From JAAYZH01 sp964479695 (lineage in GTDB: Bacteria; Bacillota; Clostridia; Saccharofermentanales; Fastidiosipilaceae), in NCBI GenBank assembly GCA_964479695.1, contig CAYZSO010000046.1, forward strand, positions 1 to 14,821: DNA of 14,821 nt. The letters are read 5' to 3'. Positions 13,035 to 14,821 of this stretch are shown piece by piece. How positions within the stretch are numbered: position 1 is the first letter of the stretch; every line of letters begins with the position of its first letter. The notes beneath the pieces are model-generated. The model did not search any database. It saw nothing but the letters and a program-made list of their open reading frames with translations, and was not told where the DNA came from. The translations under genes and the position numbers were made by a program.

Positions 13035-13604
13035 TCACTCGTCGTAAAGTCGGGGACCGTCGTAGTAGATGTGGATGAGGTCCTTGGCCTTCCAAAGCAT
13101 CAGCAAATAGAAGAGACCTGCCAGGATGCCGACGAAATTCAGGATCGACGAAAGCTGCGGAATCACCCAGCGCAAAACGGCTGCGGAGGTGACGCCCACA
13201 GCCTCGATCACCCACGCCAAAATCAACTGACGGCTCGCGAAATCACGGCCGGACGCCTCCTCGAGATCGGCGATTTTGCGGACGATCATCCAGGCAACCA
13301 GCAGCTGCAGCGTGACATAAATGAGGCCCGCGAGAATCGAAAACGGCGTCACCACCGTGTATTTACCAAGGGCATTGAGAATCCACCACACGAAACTTAG
13401 GGCCGCCACGGTCCAGACGAACACGTGACTGTAGGATTTTTTCCCCGACATTTTGTCGAGTTGGACGAAGCCGACGGCGATCGCGCCGTACCCCAAGAAG
13501 TCAGGGAAGAGATCGAAGTACGCCGGCGCCTGCGCGGTCGCCCACGGCAGATCGATGGCGAATGCCAGTACTAAAAATACATAACCCCAGAATACGTAAA
13601 CCAT
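13035..13604 (-). CDS. Multi-pass membrane protein, unrecognised
   Basis: I do not recognise this gene at family level. The 189-residue product is strongly hydrophobic, with about six likely membrane helices (4-20, 33-50, 60-80, 84-108, 126-147, 152-172). The stretch FDLFPDFLGYGAIAVGFVQL (30-49) resembles a motif common in uncharacterised clostridial membrane proteins. The polar C-terminus (LIHIYYDGPRLYDE) should be cytoplasmic if the N-terminus is. The start at 13604 has only a weak AAGTGGG upstream. It lies 121 bases downstream of the CCC1-type transporter gene on the same strand, with repeats and a 13-mer palindrome in between. Confidence 0.75.
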   Translation of the reverse strand: MVYVFWGYVFLVLAFAIDLPWATAQAPAYFDLFPDFLGYGAIAVGFVQLDKMSGKKSYSHVFVWTVAALSFVWWILNALGKYTVVTPFSILAGLIYVTLQLLVAWMIVRKIADLEEASGRDFASRQLILAWVIEAVGVTSAAVLRWVIPQLSSILNFVGILAGLFYLLMLWKAKDLIHIYYDGPRLYDE

Positions 13605-13644
13605 GAATTACCCACTTTGTTGCTTGTGCAGAAGCTGCGAAGGA

Positions 13645-13678
13645 TGTAGCGGCTGCGGAGCCTGTAGCGGCTGCGGAG
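13645..13678. repeat. 18-bp tandem duplication
   Basis: TGTAGCGGCTGCGGAG occurs at 13645 and 13663, in the spacer between the membrane-protein gene and the CCC1-type gene. Confidence 0.85.
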
Positions 13679-13690
13679 GGGGTGGCGGGA

Positions 13691-13712
13691 GGTGGCTTTG
13701 GCCAAAGCCGCA
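13691..13712. repeat. Iterated 13-mer, paired palindromic form (3' of transporter gene)
   Basis: Two opposed copies, each with one mismatch, share the central GGCC and make a perfect 16-bp palindrome GGCTTTGGCCAAAGCC. It lies 14 bases 3' of the transporter stop codon and could form a hairpin at the end of that transcript; no T-run follows. Confidence 0.8.
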
Positions 13713-13725
13713 ACCACACATGATG

Positions 13726-14640
13726 CTATGCGCCCAGACCACCGAGGAAATAACCAATTAAGTATGCAGCTGTGGCTGCGAGACCACCGACAATCAGCAT
13801 CTCAAGACCGGAGCGGAACCAGTTGACGCCGCTGACTTTGCTCTTCGCCGCGCCTAGAATGAACAGCGTCACGCCGGTCATCACGCTCGAAACCACAAAA
13901 GCATACGGCTTCAACCCGGGTATGAAATAGGCCAGCACAGTCGCCAGCAACGGGATGAAACCGAAAACCAGGAACGACAGGAAAGTCACAACTGCGTTCT
14001 TAACCGGACTTTCATTATCCTCGATAATGCCTAGCTCTTCAACCATCATCACGTCGATGAAGAGGTCTTCGTATTTGGCCATCGTGCCCACAACAAGCTC
14101 TGCATCTTCGGGGGTCATGCCTTTGTCTTCGTAGATTTCTTTGACTTCGCGGATCTCACCTTCGGGATAATTTTGCATTTCCCAGGACTCGCGCTGACGC
14201 TCGAGGCGGTTGTATTCTTGCTCGGATTTGGTGGACAAATAGTCGCCAATTGACATGGACAAACCGTCGGCGATCAGATTTGCAAAACCCAAGATCAACA
14301 CCACCCCGGATGACAGACTCGCGCCGGCCACACCCGCGACCACTGCAAACGTGGTGATGATCCCGTCGAGGCCGCCATAGACGGCGCTCTTCAAGTACTT
14401 GCCGCTGCTGGTGCTATGCTTCTCATATTGCGTGTCGTGAACATGTTTGGAATGAGCGACGTCTCCGGAAGCAAAAGCCTCCTGCGCCGACGTTGTTCTG
14501 TCTTCGATGGTTTCGTTGGTGGTGGTGTTTGTGGTGGTGGTGTTTGTGTTTGCGTTTGTGTTGCTTGTGTTTGCGCTTGTGTTTATTGTGTTTGAGTTGC
14601 TTGTGTTGTTTTTGTTATTTTCGTTATTTTCGTTATTCAT
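13726..14640 (-). CDS. VIT1/CCC1-type iron/manganese transporter
   Basis: A membrane transporter of the CCC1/VIT1 family, which moves ferrous iron or manganese out of the cytosol. The domain runs from about 79 to 300: SGKYLKSAVYGGLDGIITTF (79-98), GFANLIADGLSMSIGDYLST (118-137), a cytosolic Glu-rich helical segment (138-205, with ERQRESWEM and EIREVKEIYEDKG) likely to hold metal, and three more helices (about 217-240, 245-264, 277-300). The first 45 residues are an Asn/Thr/Ser-rich low-complexity tail encoded by short repeats; family members usually start close to the domain, so this adds about 75 residues. The start at 14640 is backed by GAGG six bases before TTCC-ATG. Metal specificity cannot be read from sequence. 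Confidence 0.92.
   Translation of the reverse strand: MNNENNENNKNNTSNSNTINTSANTSNTNANTNTTTTNTTTNETIEDRTTSAQEAFASGDVAHSKHVHDTQYEKHSTSSGKYLKSAVYGGLDGIITTFAVVAGVAGASLSSGVVLILGFANLIADGLSMSIGDYLSTKSEQEYNRLERQRESWEMQNYPEGEIREVKEIYEDKGMTPEDAELVVGTMAKYEDLFIDVMMVEELGIIEDNESPVKNAVVTFLSFLVFGFIPLLATVLAYFIPGLKPYAFVVSSVMTGVTLFILGAAKSKVSGVNWFRSGLEMLIVGGLAATAAYLIGYFLGGLGA
14515..14637 (-). repeat. Low-complexity repeat encoding the Asn/Thr tail
   Basis: Runs of GTGGTG, TTTGTG and TCGTTATTT (plus-strand view) encode poly-Asn/Thr/Ser over the first 40-odd residues of the transporter. Confidence 0.8.
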
Positions 14641-14690
14641 GGAACACCTCTTTGTTGGTTCGCTTTTGTTTCGTTATGTGATCTATCGTT

Positions 14691-14734
14691 GTGTTTTGTA
14701 TGTCTGTGTTTTGTGTGTCTGTGTTTTGTGTGTG
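14691..14734. repeat. 15-bp tandem repeat in the transporter leader
   Basis: Three copies of GTGTTTTGTNTGTCT start at 14691, 14706 and 14721, in the 5' leader of the CCC1-type gene. Confidence 0.85.
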
Positions 14735-14747
14735 AATCTATGTATGT

Positions 14748-14793
14748 TATAGACTTCTATACAGTATATCCTAAAATCCCGGACGGCTTGTAA
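14748..14793 (-). promoter_or_regulatory. Candidate promoter and operator of the transporter gene
   Basis: On the minus strand TTACAA (14793-14788) and TATACT (14768-14763) form a weak promoter with a 19-base spacer. Two bases further on lies a perfect dyad, TATAGA-AG-TCTATA (14761-14748), over the expected start of transcription. A metal-responsive repressor would make sense here but is not shown by the sequence. Confidence 0.4.
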
Positions 14794-14821
14794 CTGTCAT
14801 TAAATTGTAATCAAAAAACCT

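Overview
The window looks like part of a chromosome from a Bacillota (Firmicutes) bacterium, probably a Clostridia relative. Three things point that way: strong GGAGG-type ribosome binding sites, a Gram-positive-type pyruvate dehydrogenase cluster beside a LipL-type octanoyl/lipoyl transferase, and small proteins (DsrE-like, DUF1801, YitT) that resemble clostridial families. I cannot name the genus. Most genes lie on the minus strand; the exception is the pyrimidine nucleoside phosphorylase gene.

Layout, left to right. Positions 1-4545 (minus) hold lipL, then pdhA (E1 alpha), pdhB (E1 beta) and the first 375 codons of pdhC (E2), which runs off the left edge. This is a coherent unit: LipL places the octanoyl/lipoyl group on the E2 lipoyl domain, and E1/E2 oxidatively decarboxylate pyruvate to acetyl-CoA. 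Positions 4727-6121 (plus) encode pyrimidine nucleoside phosphorylase, convergent with a class II (fuculose-phosphate type) aldolase at 6231-7055 (minus). Positions 7056-10142 form a gene-poor stretch. It holds an array of five 71-bp tandem repeats, several hairpins, one orphan DUF559-like (PD-(D/E)XK-type) protein gene, and a second copy of the 30-bp palindrome that heads the array. Positions 9804-14640 (minus) encode a DsrE-like protein, a YitT-like membrane protein, a probable structured non-coding RNA, a SIMPL-domain protein, a DUF1801 protein, an unrecognised multi-pass membrane protein and a VIT1/CCC1-type metal transporter.

Two features cut across the gene list. First, a 13-base sequence, GGCGGCTTTGGCC, or its complement occurs eight times exactly and four more times with one mismatch (two of these fused into one palindrome). 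It lies inside genes in three different translation contexts and also just 3' of several genes, but is absent from 6472-10260. It behaves like a genome-wide iterated DNA signal (uptake sequence, chromosome-organising or REP-like element). Second, almost every spacer and many gene ends or surface loops carry short tandem repeats of 9-36 bp. Several are in frame, so conserved enzymes carry low-complexity tails or inserts (E1 alpha N-terminus, LipL, nucleoside phosphorylase, aldolase N-terminus, YitT C-terminus, CCC1 N-terminus).

The strongest candidates for something undescribed are the iterated 13-mer, the 71-bp palindromic array with its distant partner copy, and the 180-nt minus-strand RNA near 11230-11413, which has its own promoter, nested stems, a possible pseudoknot and a terminal T-run.
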